This document shows positions 15,332-25,054 of a stretch of 64,000 nt of DNA, one piece after another. Made by a program: the position numbers and the translations under genes. Under the pieces are notes generated by a model. It did not search any database. It was not told the DNA's origin and worked only from the letters and a program-made list of their open reading frames with translations. Origin of the DNA: Pseudodesulfovibrio senegalensis (GTDB taxonomy: Bacteria > Desulfobacterota > Desulfovibrionia > Desulfovibrionales > Desulfovibrionaceae); NCBI RefSeq assembly GCF_008830225.1, contig NZ_WAIE01000002.1, positions 62,001 through 126,000 of the forward strand. Direction: 5' to 3'. Every line of letters starts with the position of its first letter. Position 1 is the first letter of the stretch.

Positions 15332-16987
15332 TCAGAAGCTTTCCACGCCGCATCGCCTGCAATCCTTGCAGTCCCGGTTGGAACACCCCGGGGCGGATTG
15401 GGCTTTTTTGGCACGCTCCCATTCCTTGTACAGGTAGTCGCGCCGCACGCCCACGTCGATGACCTCCCACGGAAACGGTTCGTCTTTTTCTCGCTCGCGC
15501 AGGTACTCGTCCATGGAGCCTTCCCAGCGCTTGAGCGCCTTTTTCCAGCCCCCGTGCTCCGCAGCCAGTATCAGGAAGTCCGCAATGCGTTCGTCGCCGC
15601 GGGCCAGCATCCCCTGCAACCGGGCCTGGAACGGGGAATCGTGGTGCAGCGAGACCCCGCGCATGGGCTTGACCAGGCGGGTCAGGCTTTTCAGCCGGTT
15701 GGCAAGTTCCTTTTCCGGGGGCATGGGCGCCCATTGGAATGGGGTGAACGGTTTGGGCACAAGGCTGCTGACCCCGACGGTGATGCGCATGAAATGCTTT
15801 TTGCGGCCGCCGGGTTCCTGGGCGCGAATGTCCGTGACGCGTTGGAGGAATCCGGCCAATTCTTCGTAGTCCTCGTCGGTCTCGCCGGGCCAGCCCGCAA
15901 TGAGATATATCTTGAGGTGGTTGACCCCGTAGCGGGCGCACAGCCCCACCGCGTTCAGGAAGTCTTCGGGATCGAGTTTCTTGCTGGCCATGTCGCGCAA
16001 ACGGTTGCTGGCCCCTTCCAGCGCCAGCGTGATGGTGCGGATGCCGCATTGACGAAGGAATACAAGCAATTCCTCGGTGATGCCGTCCGCACGCATGGAC
16101 GAGAGGGAGAATTTGGTCTTGCGTGCATGCAGCCATTTGAGAAAGGGCAGCAGGTCGGGCCAGTCCGTGAGCGCGGTGCCTACCAGCCCCACCTTCATGG
16201 GTTGGGTCTGCTCCACAAGGTCCTGCATGTGGGCCATTTGGGCATGGCGTGGCGGACGATAGATGTATCCGGCCGCGCAGAACCGGCAGCCGTAGGGACA
16301 GCCACGATTCACTTCCAGCAACAGGGTGTCGCGGAATGTGGCCGTGCCGGAAATGAAGCAGGAAAAGGCCGGGTCGTGCAGGGTCTTGCCGAGGTTTGAA
16401 ACAACACGTCGCACCGGCGTGTTCGAGCGCCCGGGCACGTATATGCCGGGTCGGTTTTTCACGGCTTCGAGAAAATCGTTTTTGCTGCCGCCTTCGAATA
16501 TGTGGCGCTTGAGGTCCAGAAACAACGAGGGGAAGCTGTCATCGGTTTCGCCCACCCAGAAAAGATCCGTGAACCGGGCAATGGGCGCCGGGTTCAGGAA
16601 TGCGGGCGGTCCGCCCACCATGATGAGTGGAAAATCGTCTCTGTCCTTGGCCAGCAGGGGGATACCCGCTGCCCCGAGCGTCCTCACAAGGAGGAGGTAA
16701 TCCTCCTCGTAAGTGACGCTCAGGGCGATGACAGGGAATGAGGATAACGGGCGTTGGCTTTCCTTGGACGCAGGGGGACCGCCGCTGTCTCCCCGTCCTC
16801 GCTTGTCCGGGAAGACCCGTTCCACAGCGAGTTGCGGTTCCTGTGCCAAAGTGCGGTAAACCGCTTGCCAACCGAGGGTGGATACTGCCATGCCTTCGCC
16901 GCCGGGAACCACCAGGGCCGTGGGCAGACGACCTCCGTGGTCTGGAACCTCGGGTTCCATCCGGCCATAAAACAACGGGCGTTTCAC
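15332..16987 (-). CDS. radical SAM protein (B12-binding-like N-terminus, TIGR03960-like)
   Basis: A 551-residue cytoplasmic protein. The radical SAM cluster motif is Cys230-x3-Cys234-x2-Cys237 in RGCPYGCRFCAAG. The first 200 residues resemble the cobalamin-binding-like domain of such enzymes. A cysteine-rich C-terminus with CSNRDCKDCRRCG (about 535-547) could hold a further metal or Fe-S cluster. The start is the GTG at 16987 with GAGGAG 11 bases upstream; the ATG 10 codons later is an alternative. It follows ftsZ at 56 bp. Substrate unknown; tRNA modification or methylthiolation are possible but unproven. Confidence 0.82.
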   Translation of the reverse strand: MKRPLFYGRMEPEVPDHGGRLPTALVVPGGEGMAVSTLGWQAVYRTLAQEPQLAVERVFPDKRGRGDSGGPPASKESQRPLSSFPVIALSVTYEEDYLLLVRTLGAAGIPLLAKDRDDFPLIMVGGPPAFLNPAPIARFTDLFWVGETDDSFPSLFLDLKRHIFEGGSKNDFLEAVKNRPGIYVPGRSNTPVRRVVSNLGKTLHDPAFSCFISGTATFRDTLLLEVNRGCPYGCRFCAAGYIYRPPRHAQMAHMQDLVEQTQPMKVGLVGTALTDWPDLLPFLKWLHARKTKFSLSSMRADGITEELLVFLRQCGIRTITLALEGASNRLRDMASKKLDPEDFLNAVGLCARYGVNHLKIYLIAGWPGETDEDYEELAGFLQRVTDIRAQEPGGRKKHFMRITVGVSSLVPKPFTPFQWAPMPPEKELANRLKSLTRLVKPMRGVSLHHDSPFQARLQGMLARGDERIADFLILAAEHGGWKKALKRWEGSMDEYLREREKDEPFPWEVIDVGVRRDYLYKEWERAKKAQSAPGCSNRDCKDCRRCGVESF

Positions 16988-17043
16988 GTCAGCAACGGCT
17001 CCTCAACCAGGCGCTGAAGCTCGGGTGGCAGTGACGCACCGGT

Positions 17044-18312
17044 TTAGTCGCAGTTCTTGCGAATGAACGCGGGTACGTCGAAATCGTCTTCCTCGAATAT
17101 GAATTCCTCCTCGCCCGGACCGGCAACCGCACGGCTGCTGACCTGTGCTGCGGGCATTTCCTGATCGATGTCGGTCAGTTCGCTGCCTCCCTTGCGCAGA
17201 TAGGCGGGAATGTTGAGGTTGCCTTCCATGACTTTGCGCTGGCCGTTGCGCATGGGTTTGGCTTCGGCCGTGGCCGGGCGCTTCATGCCCCGGGGGCCGA
17301 GCAGCATGAGCTTCTGCTGCTCCGCTCTGGAAAGAGCGGGCTCCGGCTCTTCCATGGCCTGCTGAATGCCGGTGGCGATGACCGTGATGCGCATCTCATC
17401 GCCCGCATCCGGGTCGAACACGGTACCGAAGAAGATTTCGGCTTCGTCGTGGGCTTCCTTGTAGATGATGTCCGCGGCTTCGGAGACTTCGTCGATGAGC
17501 ATGTCCGGTCCGCAGGTGATGTTGATGAGTACGCCCTTGGCGCCTTCGATGGACACGTCTTCCAGCAGCGGGCTGGTGATGGCCTTCATGGCGGCTTCCT
17601 TGGCGCGGGATTCGCCGGTGGCGATGCCCGTGCCCATGAGGGCCATGCCCGAGGAACCCATGACTGCTTTCACGTCCGCGAAGTCGAGGTTGATCAGGCC
17701 GTGCACGGTGATCAGGTCCGCGATACCCTTGACCGCGTAGTAGAGCACTTCGTCCGCCTTTTTGAGCATGTCCGCAAAGGATGCCTTTTTGGCGGCCAGT
17801 TGCAGGAGCCGGTCGTTGGGGATGGTGATGATGGAGTCCACGGACTCGGAAAGTTCCTTGGTCCCCTGGTCGGCCTGTTGCAGGCGGCGCTTGCCTTCAA
17901 AGTAGAAGGGCTTGGTGACCACACCCACGGTGAGTGCGCCCATTTCCTTGGCGATGCGCGCCACGACAGGAGCCGAGCCGGTGCCGGTTCCGCCGCCCAT
18001 GCCTGCGGTGATGAAGACCATGTCCGCGCCTTCGAGCGCTTCGCGGATCAGGGCCTCGGACTCCAGGGCCGCGTTGCAGCCAACTTCCGGGTTTGCGCCT
18101 GCGCCCAGACCCTTGGTGAGCTGTTCGCCCATCTGGATCTTGTGCTCGGCCATGGATTTGTGAATGTCCTGTGCGTCCGTGTTGGCAACGATGAACTGTA
18201 CGCCCTTGAGGGACGACATGATCATGTTGTTCACGGCGTTACCGCCGCCGCCACCGCAGCCGACCACTTTGATCTTGGCGCTGGTGTCATGTTCGATTTC
18301 AAAGAATTCCAT
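17044..18312 (-). CDS. ftsZ: cell division GTPase FtsZ
   Basis: Tubulin-like protein that builds the Z ring. 422 residues. The GTP-binding signature GGGTGTG is at 106-112, the glycine-rich N-terminal VVGCGGGGGNAV is intact, and the T7 catalytic loop NLDFAD is at 208-213. The C-terminal peptide DFDVPAFIRKNCD is the usual FtsA/ZipA-binding tail, after an acidic linker. AGGAGGT lies before the ATG, 26 bp after ftsA. It is the last gene of the dcw cluster. Confidence 0.98.
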   Translation of the reverse strand: MEFFEIEHDTSAKIKVVGCGGGGGNAVNNMIMSSLKGVQFIVANTDAQDIHKSMAEHKIQMGEQLTKGLGAGANPEVGCNAALESEALIREALEGADMVFITAGMGGGTGTGSAPVVARIAKEMGALTVGVVTKPFYFEGKRRLQQADQGTKELSESVDSIITIPNDRLLQLAAKKASFADMLKKADEVLYYAVKGIADLITVHGLINLDFADVKAVMGSSGMALMGTGIATGESRAKEAAMKAITSPLLEDVSIEGAKGVLINITCGPDMLIDEVSEAADIIYKEAHDEAEIFFGTVFDPDAGDEMRITVIATGIQQAMEEPEPALSRAEQQKLMLLGPRGMKRPATAEAKPMRNGQRKVMEGNLNIPAYLRKGGSELTDIDQEMPAAQVSSRAVAGPGEEEFIFEEDDFDVPAFIRKNCD

Positions 18313-18338
18313 TGGTTACCTCCTGTTCCCTGTCAAGG

Positions 18339-19583
18339 TTAGGCAATGTCTGTGAACCATTTGCGCATTCTGCCCAGAATGCTTTCAAACGGGGAGTCGT
18401 CCCGGACGCGGAAGGCCTTTTGCCGCGTTGCGCCCGGACCGGATTCCTCTTCCGCACCGTGCAGAAGAAGTCCGGTCGCCGTGGCATACATGGGACTGCT
18501 GACCTCGGCGCTCAAGCCGCCCACCCCCACGGGTGAACCGATGCGCACCGGAAGGTCGAAAATCTGTTCGGCCAGTTCCTGGATGCCTTCGATGAGGCAG
18601 GTGCCGCCCGTGAGGACCACGCCCGCCGCAATCATGTTCTTGAATCCGGATTTGATCAGTTCCTGATCCACGAGGGCCATGATCTCCTCGCACCGGGGTT
18701 CGCATATTTCGGCCAGCACGCGCTTGCTCATGGTGCGCGATTCCCGGCCGCCCACGCTGGGCACTTCGATGATCTGGTCCGAGGTGATCAGGTCGGCCAT
18801 GGCGCATCCGTGGTCGATCTTGATCTGTTCGGCCGAAACCATGGGCGTTCGCAGCCCGTAGGCGATGTCGTTGGTCAGGTTGTGACCGCCGAGCGCCAGC
18901 ACCGAGGTGTGCTTGATGCTGTCCTTGGAGAAAATCGCCAGGTCCGTTGTGCCGCCGCCGATGTCCACCAGTGCAACGCCGATCTCGCGTTCCTCGGGCG
19001 AGAGCACGGCCTTGCTCGAGGCCAGCGACTCCAGCACGATGTTGGAAACGTCCAGTCCGGAACGGTTGCACGAGCGGATGATGTTCTGCGCTGAGGTCAC
19101 CGCGCCGGTGACGATGTGCACCTTCACTTCAAGCCGCACGCCGGCCATGCCCAGCGGATCGGCGATGCCGCGCTGGTCGTCCACGATGAATTCCTGCGGC
19201 AGCGTGTGCAGCACCTCGCGGTCCATGGGGATGGCGATGGCGCGGGCCGCCTCGATGACGCGGTCCACATCGCGCTGGGTGACCTCGCCGCCCTTGACCG
19301 CAATGACGCCGTGGCTGTTGAAGCCCTGAATGTGGCTTCCGGCAATGCCCGCGTACACGCTGCGGATATCGCATCCCGCCATGAGTTCCGCGTCTTCCAG
19401 CGCTTTCTTGATGCACTGGACCGTTTTTTCGATGTTGACCACCACGCCCCGGCGCAGGCCCGTGGAGGGGCTGGTGCCGATGCCGATGATGTCCACGCTG
19501 CCTTCGTCGTTTACTTCGCCGACGACCACGCAGATTTTGGTGGTGCCCACGTCGAGGCCGACGATGAGATCGTGTTTGGCCAT
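18339..19583 (-). CDS. ftsA: cell division protein FtsA
   Basis: Actin-like protein that tethers FtsZ to the membrane. 414 residues from ATG 19583, chosen because AGGAG lies 7 bases upstream; an ATG 10 codons earlier has no such site. Actin-fold nucleotide-binding segments are visible: IVGLDVGTTKICVVVGEV at the start, VDIGGGTTDLAIF and VLTGGTCLIEGI. The C-terminal amphipathic helix FESILGRMRKWFTDIA is the membrane-targeting sequence. It lies between ftsQ and ftsZ as usual. Confidence 0.97.
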   Translation of the reverse strand: MAKHDLIVGLDVGTTKICVVVGEVNDEGSVDIIGIGTSPSTGLRRGVVVNIEKTVQCIKKALEDAELMAGCDIRSVYAGIAGSHIQGFNSHGVIAVKGGEVTQRDVDRVIEAARAIAIPMDREVLHTLPQEFIVDDQRGIADPLGMAGVRLEVKVHIVTGAVTSAQNIIRSCNRSGLDVSNIVLESLASSKAVLSPEEREIGVALVDIGGGTTDLAIFSKDSIKHTSVLALGGHNLTNDIAYGLRTPMVSAEQIKIDHGCAMADLITSDQIIEVPSVGGRESRTMSKRVLAEICEPRCEEIMALVDQELIKSGFKNMIAAGVVLTGGTCLIEGIQELAEQIFDLPVRIGSPVGVGGLSAEVSSPMYATATGLLLHGAEEESGPGATRQKAFRVRDDSPFESILGRMRKWFTDIA

Positions 19584-19634
19584 GAAAATACTCCTTGCTT
19601 CCCTGTCATCCATGATGGGCGAAGTCGCCCCTGT

Positions 19635-20492
19635 TTACGATGCGGTTCCCTGGCCGCGCCGTTTGACCCATACCTTGTCGCCCGTGGCCGCGATCATCTC
19701 GGCCTGCGCAAACTGCCCGCGCAGGGCCAGATCGCGCCACACGGCCTTGATCCTGCGGAACTGCCGTTGCCAGCCGTTCAGATCCATGCGCAGGGCCAGC
19801 CGCTGGCCGTCCAGAAAAATTTCCACCTGTTTCGAGCCCAGCACCTTGACCCAGGCCACCTGATTCATGTCGAACGGGGTTTCCGGTCCCTGAATCATGT
19901 CCAGCAGGGCCGAAAGGCGCGTGTCCGTGCTGTTCATGCCGCGTCCGTATTCCAGAATGGGCAGAGCGCCGGTTTCGCCGGGTTGCATGGGCGCGATGAT
20001 TTTGCCGTGCCGGTCCGCGAAATTGAGCGTGCCGCGTTCGCGCACCCAGAAGCCGGGAACGCGTTCGCTGATCGTGATGACCAGCTTGTTCGGAAATTCC
20101 CGGCGCACGGTGGCTGCCTTGACCCACGGATTGGCGGAGATGTTTCGTTCAACTTCCGCAATGTTGGTGTTCAGGCAGTTGTCGCCGAGTTTGACCTTGG
20201 CCAGGTTGAGGATGTCCCCGTTGGTCAGTCGGCTGTTGCCGGACACGGTGATGTCCTTGAGCGCCAGATACGGGCTGGCCGTGAGCCAGCGATATCCGTA
20301 CAGCAGGCCGACACCCAGCACGCAGAGCATGGTGATGCACAGCATGGCGATGAATACCCGGCTGGCAAAGGCCATGACCCCGCTTCCACCGGTCCTGCTG
20401 CGTCGCGTTCTGGGGGGCTTGCGCATGGTGTTGCCTTTGCGTTTGCTTCCCAGCTTGAGACGGCTTTGTCCGCCCACGGCAAGAGTGCTCAC
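19635..20492 (-). CDS. ftsQ: cell division protein FtsQ
   Basis: Bitopic divisome protein that links FtsBL and FtsA. About 285 residues: basic cytoplasmic N-terminus (RKPPRTRRSRTGG), one transmembrane helix at about 36-58, and a POTRA domain starting near LKDITVSGNSRLTNGDIL. The start is GTG 20492, overlapping the murB stop by 4 bp (GTGA) with GGAGG 9 bases upstream; an ATG 22 codons later is less likely. Order murB-ftsQ-ftsA is standard, but ddl, often found here, is absent. Confidence 0.92.
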   Translation of the reverse strand: MSTLAVGGQSRLKLGSKRKGNTMRKPPRTRRSRTGGSGVMAFASRVFIAMLCITMLCVLGVGLLYGYRWLTASPYLALKDITVSGNSRLTNGDILNLAKVKLGDNCLNTNIAEVERNISANPWVKAATVRREFPNKLVITISERVPGFWVRERGTLNFADRHGKIIAPMQPGETGALPILEYGRGMNSTDTRLSALLDMIQGPETPFDMNQVAWVKVLGSKQVEIFLDGQRLALRMDLNGWQRQFRRIKAVWRDLALRGQFAQAEMIAATGDKVWVKRRGQGTAS

Positions 20493-21370
20493 AGGAAAAT
20501 GACCTCCGTTTCGAGATTCACGTCGAATTGCTCGCGCACGGCCTCGCGCGCCTGTCGGATCAGTTCCACGGCCTGCCCGCTGGTGCCGGTTCCGTGGTTG
20601 ACAAGAAAATTCGCATGCAGTTCGGAAAAGCCGACGCCACCGAGGGTCTTGCCCCGGAACCCTGCCTTGTCCAGCAGCAGTCCCGCGCTTTGTCCTTCGG
20701 GATTCTTGAATATGCAGCCCGCGCTGCGCGCCGCCACGGGCTGGGTTTCTTTTTTCTTGGCGTAGATCGCTTTCATTCCCTTTTTCACGGCACCGGTCGT
20801 GGTTTCGGTCAGGGCCATTTCCACTTCCCAGATCATGCATTTGCCGAGCGTGATGTCCGGGTCGAAATGGCGATAGCCCCAGCGGCATTCGGAGGCGTCC
20901 TTCCAGAACAGACCCTGTGCCGGAGTCCAGAGCCGGATTCGTGTGACAACGTCCTTCATTTCCGTACCGTAGGAGCCTGCGTTCATGGCCACAGCGCCGC
21001 CAACGCTGCCCGGTATTCCAGTGAGGTTTTCCAGCCCGGAAAGACCGGCCTTTTGCGCCCAGCCTAGCAGTCCGGGCAGGCTTTGTCCGGCCCCGGCTCG
21101 CAGCACCAGGCGTTTGCCGTCCTGTTCCACGCGGTCCGGGGATGCCGGAGACTGCACGCGGATGAGCGCGTAGTCATGATGACCGTCCGGGCAGAGCAGG
21201 TTGCTGCCCCGGCCCAGCATGAAGGGGCGCAGTTCCGTGTGCATGATGAATTCGCACAGTTCGTCGAGGTCCTGTTCGGAGCCCGCTGTGAGCTCGATCT
21301 CTGCCGTGCCACCCAGTCCAAGGGTCGAGAGTTTGGCCAGATCGGGTTGGCTGTGTTGTTTCAGTGCCAT
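20489..21370 (-). CDS. murB: UDP-N-acetylenolpyruvoylglucosamine reductase MurB
   Basis: FAD enzyme that reduces enolpyruvyl-UDP-GlcNAc to UDP-MurNAc. 293 residues, type II-like length. FAD-binding elements GRGSNLL (53-59) and GIPGSVGGAVAMNAGSYG are clear. The catalytic proton donor, often Ser in GSFFKNP, is Cys219 here (AGCIFKNP). Cys is a known alternative in MurB, so the enzyme is probably active. A Glu near the C-terminus (NLETEVIFL) completes the site. It overlaps ftsQ by 4 bp and follows murC by 8 bp. Confidence 0.95.
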   Translation of the reverse strand: MALKQHSQPDLAKLSTLGLGGTAEIELTAGSEQDLDELCEFIMHTELRPFMLGRGSNLLCPDGHHDYALIRVQSPASPDRVEQDGKRLVLRAGAGQSLPGLLGWAQKAGLSGLENLTGIPGSVGGAVAMNAGSYGTEMKDVVTRIRLWTPAQGLFWKDASECRWGYRHFDPDITLGKCMIWEVEMALTETTTGAVKKGMKAIYAKKKETQPVAARSAGCIFKNPEGQSAGLLLDKAGFRGKTLGGVGFSELHANFLVNHGTGTSGQAVELIRQAREAVREQFDVNLETEVIFL

Positions 21371-21378
21371 GGCCTTTC

Positions 21379-22821
21379 CTATTTGTCTCCGGTTCCGGTG
21401 CCTTCCACGGCATCGAGAAAATGTTCGCCCACGCGCCAGATGGATCCCGCGCCCAGCGTCAGGAACAGGTCGCCCGGTTTGAGGGTCTTGTGGAGCTTTT
21501 CTTCAAGCACGTCGAAGTCTTCGCAAAAATCCACATCCGTATCGCTGACCTGCTTGATGCCCTGCGCCAGCGATACGCCGTTCACGCCCGGGATGGGAGC
21601 CTCGGACGCCGGATAGATTTCCGTGAGCAGCAACAGGTCCGCGTCTTCGAAAACCTTGCAGAAATCGCCGAACAGGGCCTTTGTGCGGCTGAAACGGTGC
21701 GGCTGGAACGCTACCACGAGGCGGCGGTCCGGGTAGCAGGCGCGCGCGGTTTGCAGGGTGACCTTGATTTCCGCGGGATGGTGTCCGTAGTCATCCACCA
21801 CCAGCACCCCGGCGCGTTCGCCCTTGCGTTCGAACCGTCGGCCCACGCCGCCGAAATTGGACAGTCCGCGCAGGATGTCTTCCTTGCGCAGCCCGGCCTC
21901 GATGGCCACGCCGATGGACCCCAGCGAATTGAGCACGTTGTGCAGCCCCGGATGGGCCACCGAGGCTTCGCCCCAGAATTCACCATCCAGATAGACCTTG
22001 AAGATACTGCGCAGGTGCGAGCTGACGATCTCGCCGCGCAACCGGTTGTGCACGCCGATGCCGTATGTCATGCAGGGCCGTTTGATTTTTGGCAGCAGGC
22101 GCTGCACGCCTTCGTCGTCGCCGCAGACCACGTTCATGCCGTAAAAGGGAATCTTGTTCATGAAGGTGGTAAAGGACTCATCGATCTGGTCGCGGTCCGA
22201 ATAGAAATCCATGTGGTCTTCATCCACGTTGGTGACCACGGTGACCACGGGCGCGAGGCACAGGAACGAACCGTCGGATTCGTCGGCCTCGGCAATGAGG
22301 TAGTCGCCTTCGCCGAGCCGTGCGTTGGCGCCGTAGGTATTGAGCCTGCCGCCGATGATCACGGTGGGGTCGTAGCCCGCTTCCGTGAAGATGGTGGCCA
22401 GCAGGGACGTGGTCGTGGTCTTGCCGTGGGTTCCGGCCACGGCGATGCCCGTGCGCAGGCGCATGAGTTCGGCCAGCATTTCCGCGCGCGGGATTATGGG
22501 CACGCCCAGTTCGCGGGCGCGCTTGAGTTCCGGATTGTCGTCGGGAATGGCCGTGGACTTGACCAGCACGTCCACGTCGCGCACGTTGTCGGCTCCGTGG
22601 CCGATGTAAACGATGGCCCCGAGTTTCTGGAGGCGGCGCACGGCCGCTCCGGCCGCAAGGTCGGACCCGGTCACGTTGAATCCCATGTTGATGAGCACCT
22701 CGGCAATGCCGTTCATGCCGGAACCGCCAATGCCCACCATGTGGATGTTGTTGACTCTGGCCCGCATGGCCGGGCAGGATTCGCCCCTGAACGTCAGGCT
22801 CGGTCCTTGTGCTGCCGTCAT
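21379..22821 (-). CDS. murC: UDP-N-acetylmuramate-L-alanine ligase MurC
   Basis: ATP-dependent ligase that adds the first amino acid, L-Ala, to UDP-MurNAc. 480 residues. The N-terminal Rossmann part shows [18 protein letters not shown], and the ATP loop is [23 protein letters not shown] and QPHRFSRT are typical MurC segments. The ATG overlaps the murG stop by 4 bp, with AAGGAAGGG upstream. Nothing unusual. Confidence 0.97.
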   Translation of the reverse strand: MTAAQGPSLTFRGESCPAMRARVNNIHMVGIGGSGMNGIAEVLINMGFNVTGSDLAAGAAVRRLQKLGAIVYIGHGADNVRDVDVLVKSTAIPDDNPELKRARELGVPIIPRAEMLAELMRLRTGIAVAGTHGKTTTTSLLATIFTEAGYDPTVIIGGRLNTYGANARLGEGDYLIAEADESDGSFLCLAPVVTVVTNVDEDHMDFYSDRDQIDESFTTFMNKIPFYGMNVVCGDDEGVQRLLPKIKRPCMTYGIGVHNRLRGEIVSSHLRSIFKVYLDGEFWGEASVAHPGLHNVLNSLGSIGVAIEAGLRKEDILRGLSNFGGVGRRFERKGERAGVLVVDDYGHHPAEIKVTLQTARACYPDRRLVVAFQPHRFSRTKALFGDFCKVFEDADLLLLTEIYPASEAPIPGVNGVSLAQGIKQVSDTDVDFCEDFDVLEEKLHKTLKPGDLFLTLGAGSIWRVGEHFLDAVEGTGTGDK

Positions 22822-23924
22822 GATTGCAACCCTTCCTTATGCGGTTCTTCGGAGCCCTTTCCGGCGAGCCGTTCCAGCTCGTCGGCTATGTCCGCCGCCG
22901 CCGTGGGCGCGGAAAACTCCACCGCTTTTGCCGCCATGGTTTCGAGCGTTTCGGGCGCGTCGAGCAGTTCGAGCACCGTGCGCGCCAGCGAATCCTTCAT
23001 GGAGTCCTGCTCCAGAAGACGTGCCGCGCCTGTCCGCTCCATGGCCATGGCGTTTTTTGTCTGATGATCGTGTGTGGCCTGCGGGAAGGGCACGAAAACG
23101 GCCGGAACCCCCGCTGCCGCAATTTCAAATACCGTGGACGCGCCGCTGCGGCACAGGGCCAGATCGGCCCATGCGTATGCCCTGGCCATGTCGTCCATGA
23201 ACCCGTGCACGCAATTCGGGTCTGCCCCGGCCTGTTCATAGGCCGCGCGCACGGCTTGCTCTTCTTTTTTCCCGGCCTGATGGAGCAGGTTTATGCCTGC
23301 GCTCATGAGCTCGGGCAGGATGGCTGCCACGGCCTCGTTGATGGGCCGTGCGCCCTGGCTGCCGCCGAGGACGAGCAGGTTGCGTCCCCTGGTTCCGGCG
23401 TTGTGTGCCGAGAAAATATCGCTGCGCACCGGGTTGCCCGTGCGCATGGTTTTTGACGCGGGGAAGGCCCCGGTGGTGTCGTCAAAGGACAGGAAGACCC
23501 GGTCCGCCACTTTGCCCAGCAACCGGTTGGTCACGCCCGGCACCGAGTTCTGCTCGTGCACCGCGCAGGGAATGTGGCTGAAGGCAGCGGCCAGCACCGG
23601 GCTGAATCCGGCATAGCCGCCAAACCCGACGACCACCTCGGGGCGGAAGGTTTTGAGTTCGGTGCGCGCCCGCACAATGCCGCGCAACACCTGCATCACG
23701 CCCTGCAGCTTGCCGCCGATGCCCTTGCCCATGATGCCGCGGGCCGGGAGTTCGCAAAATTCGAGGCCGTGTTTTTCGGCCAGTTCCCGTTCGGGACCGC
23801 TGCCGCCCAGAAAAAGGATGGCGCATTCCGGGTTGCGTTGGCGCAGTTCGTCAGCCACGGCCAGTGCCGGGAAAATGTGTCCGCCGGTTCCGCCGGTGGT
23901 CAGTACGGCGCGGTTCAGGGTCAT
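22818..23924 (-). CDS. murG: undecaprenyl-PP-MurNAc-pentapeptide-UDP-GlcNAc GlcNAc transferase MurG
   Basis: Peripheral membrane GT28 glycosyltransferase that makes lipid II from lipid I. 368 residues from ATG 23924. The reading frame stays open far upstream, but the true start is clear: [20 protein letters not shown], with GGAGG just upstream and a 4-bp overlap with the ftsW stop. The GGTGGH loop, HEQNSVPG and the UDP-binding [17 protein letters not shown] are all present. Confidence 0.97.
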   Translation of the reverse strand: MTLNRAVLTTGGTGGHIFPALAVADELRQRNPECAILFLGGSGPERELAEKHGLEFCELPARGIMGKGIGGKLQGVMQVLRGIVRARTELKTFRPEVVVGFGGYAGFSPVLAAAFSHIPCAVHEQNSVPGVTNRLLGKVADRVFLSFDDTTGAFPASKTMRTGNPVRSDIFSAHNAGTRGRNLLVLGGSQGARPINEAVAAILPELMSAGINLLHQAGKKEEQAVRAAYEQAGADPNCVHGFMDDMARAYAWADLALCRSGASTVFEIAAAGVPAVFVPFPQATHDHQTKNAMAMERTGAARLLEQDSMKDSLARTVLELLDAPETLETMAAKAVEFSAPTAAADIADELERLAGKGSEEPHKEGLQS

Positions 23925-25054
23925 CGCCCACCTCCGCGCGAAATGTTCAGGAGCATGCCCACGCATATGAACGAGACCAGCAGGTTGGAGCCGCCGTAGC
24001 TCATGAACGGCATGGCCACGCCCTTGGGCGGTACCGTGCCCAGCACCACGGCTAGGTTGAGCACGAAGCCCAGGGCCAGCGTCAGGGTCATGCCGAAGGC
24101 TGTGAAGCGGTCCTGCAGGTTTTCCTGACTTGTGGCCACACGGAAGGCCCGGTACAGGAAAAAGGCCAGCAGCATGAAGAACAGGCTCATGCCGATGAAT
24201 CCGAGTTCCTCCCCGGCCACGGCCATGATGAAGTCGTTGTGGGCCTCGGGCAGGAAGAAGAGTTTCTGCTTGCCCGCGCCAAGTCCGGAACCGAATATTT
24301 TCCCTGATCCGAAGGCGTACAGGGATTGCACCAGTTGGTAGCCTTCGTTCTGCGCACTGGCAAAGGGGTCGAGGAACGCGGTCCAGCGCTTGAAACGGTA
24401 TGGGGACGAGGAGATGAGCATCCAGCCCAGCCCGCCGCCGAATACGCCCGCCGTGAACAGGTAGCTCAGCCGGGTGCCGCCCACCGCGCACATGAAAAAG
24501 AGGATCATGGCCAGAAACACGGCTCCGCCGAAGTCCGGCTGGAGCATGAGCAGCCCGCACAGCACGCCGGAAACGATGAACGGCGGCAGGAAGCCTATGG
24601 AGAAATTCTTGACCTTGTCCTGCTGCTTGGCAAAGAAATATGCCAGATAGATGACCAGCGCGGGTTTTGCCAGCTCCAAGGGCTGCACGTTGAAGAACCC
24701 GAGTGAAAGCCAGCGCGCCGCACCGCCGGCACGCACGCCCAGCGGCGTCAGTCCGCACAGAACCAGCAATACCAGCACGATGAACAGCCACATGTATGTC
24801 AGCCCGTAGATGAAGCGGCGCGGTATGCGGGAACACACGTACATGACCAGCCCGCCTGCGGCCGCGAAAATCAGCTGCTTCTTGAAGAAATAGTATTTGT
24901 CCCCGTAGAAACGCTCGGCCATGATCCCGCTGGACGAGAGCACCATGATCAGGCCGAAACCGGCCAGCAGGACCGTGGCCAGAAGCAGCCAGTGGTCCAT
25001 GGTGCCCACGGGCGCGGGTGCGGCCTTGGGGCGTATTCTGCGGTTGGTGCTCAT
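23921..25054 (-). CDS. ftsW: lipid II polymerase/cell division protein FtsW
   Basis: SEDS-family glycan polymerase of the divisome with about ten transmembrane helices. 377 residues from ATG 25054, which shares a base with the murD stop (TAATG) and has GGGGAG upstream. A longer open reading exists but encodes arginine-rich non-membrane sequence. SEDS landmarks visible include GAARWL near 110, the KPALVIYLAYF helix, the loop GLGAGKQKLFFLPEAHNDFI and FMSYGGSNLL. It pairs functionally with FtsI in the same cluster. Confidence 0.96.
   Translation of the reverse strand: MSTNRRIRPKAAPAPVGTMDHWLLLATVLLAGFGLIMVLSSSGIMAERFYGDKYYFFKKQLIFAAAGGLVMYVCSRIPRRFIYGLTYMWLFIVLVLLVLCGLTPLGVRAGGAARWLSLGFFNVQPLELAKPALVIYLAYFFAKQQDKVKNFSIGFLPPFIVSGVLCGLLMLQPDFGGAVFLAMILFFMCAVGGTRLSYLFTAGVFGGGLGWMLISSSPYRFKRWTAFLDPFASAQNEGYQLVQSLYAFGSGKIFGSGLGAGKQKLFFLPEAHNDFIMAVAGEELGFIGMSLFFMLLAFFLYRAFRVATSQENLQDRFTAFGMTLTLALGFVLNLAVVLGTVPPKGVAMPFMSYGGSNLLVSFICVGMLLNISRGGGR

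Noticed and set aside
14651-15414. Minus-strand readings that share the peptide GLRHVPRGNAQRCGS
   Set aside because: The shared peptide comes from the 52-bp DNA repeat. The readings are otherwise unrelated and run antisense to genes.
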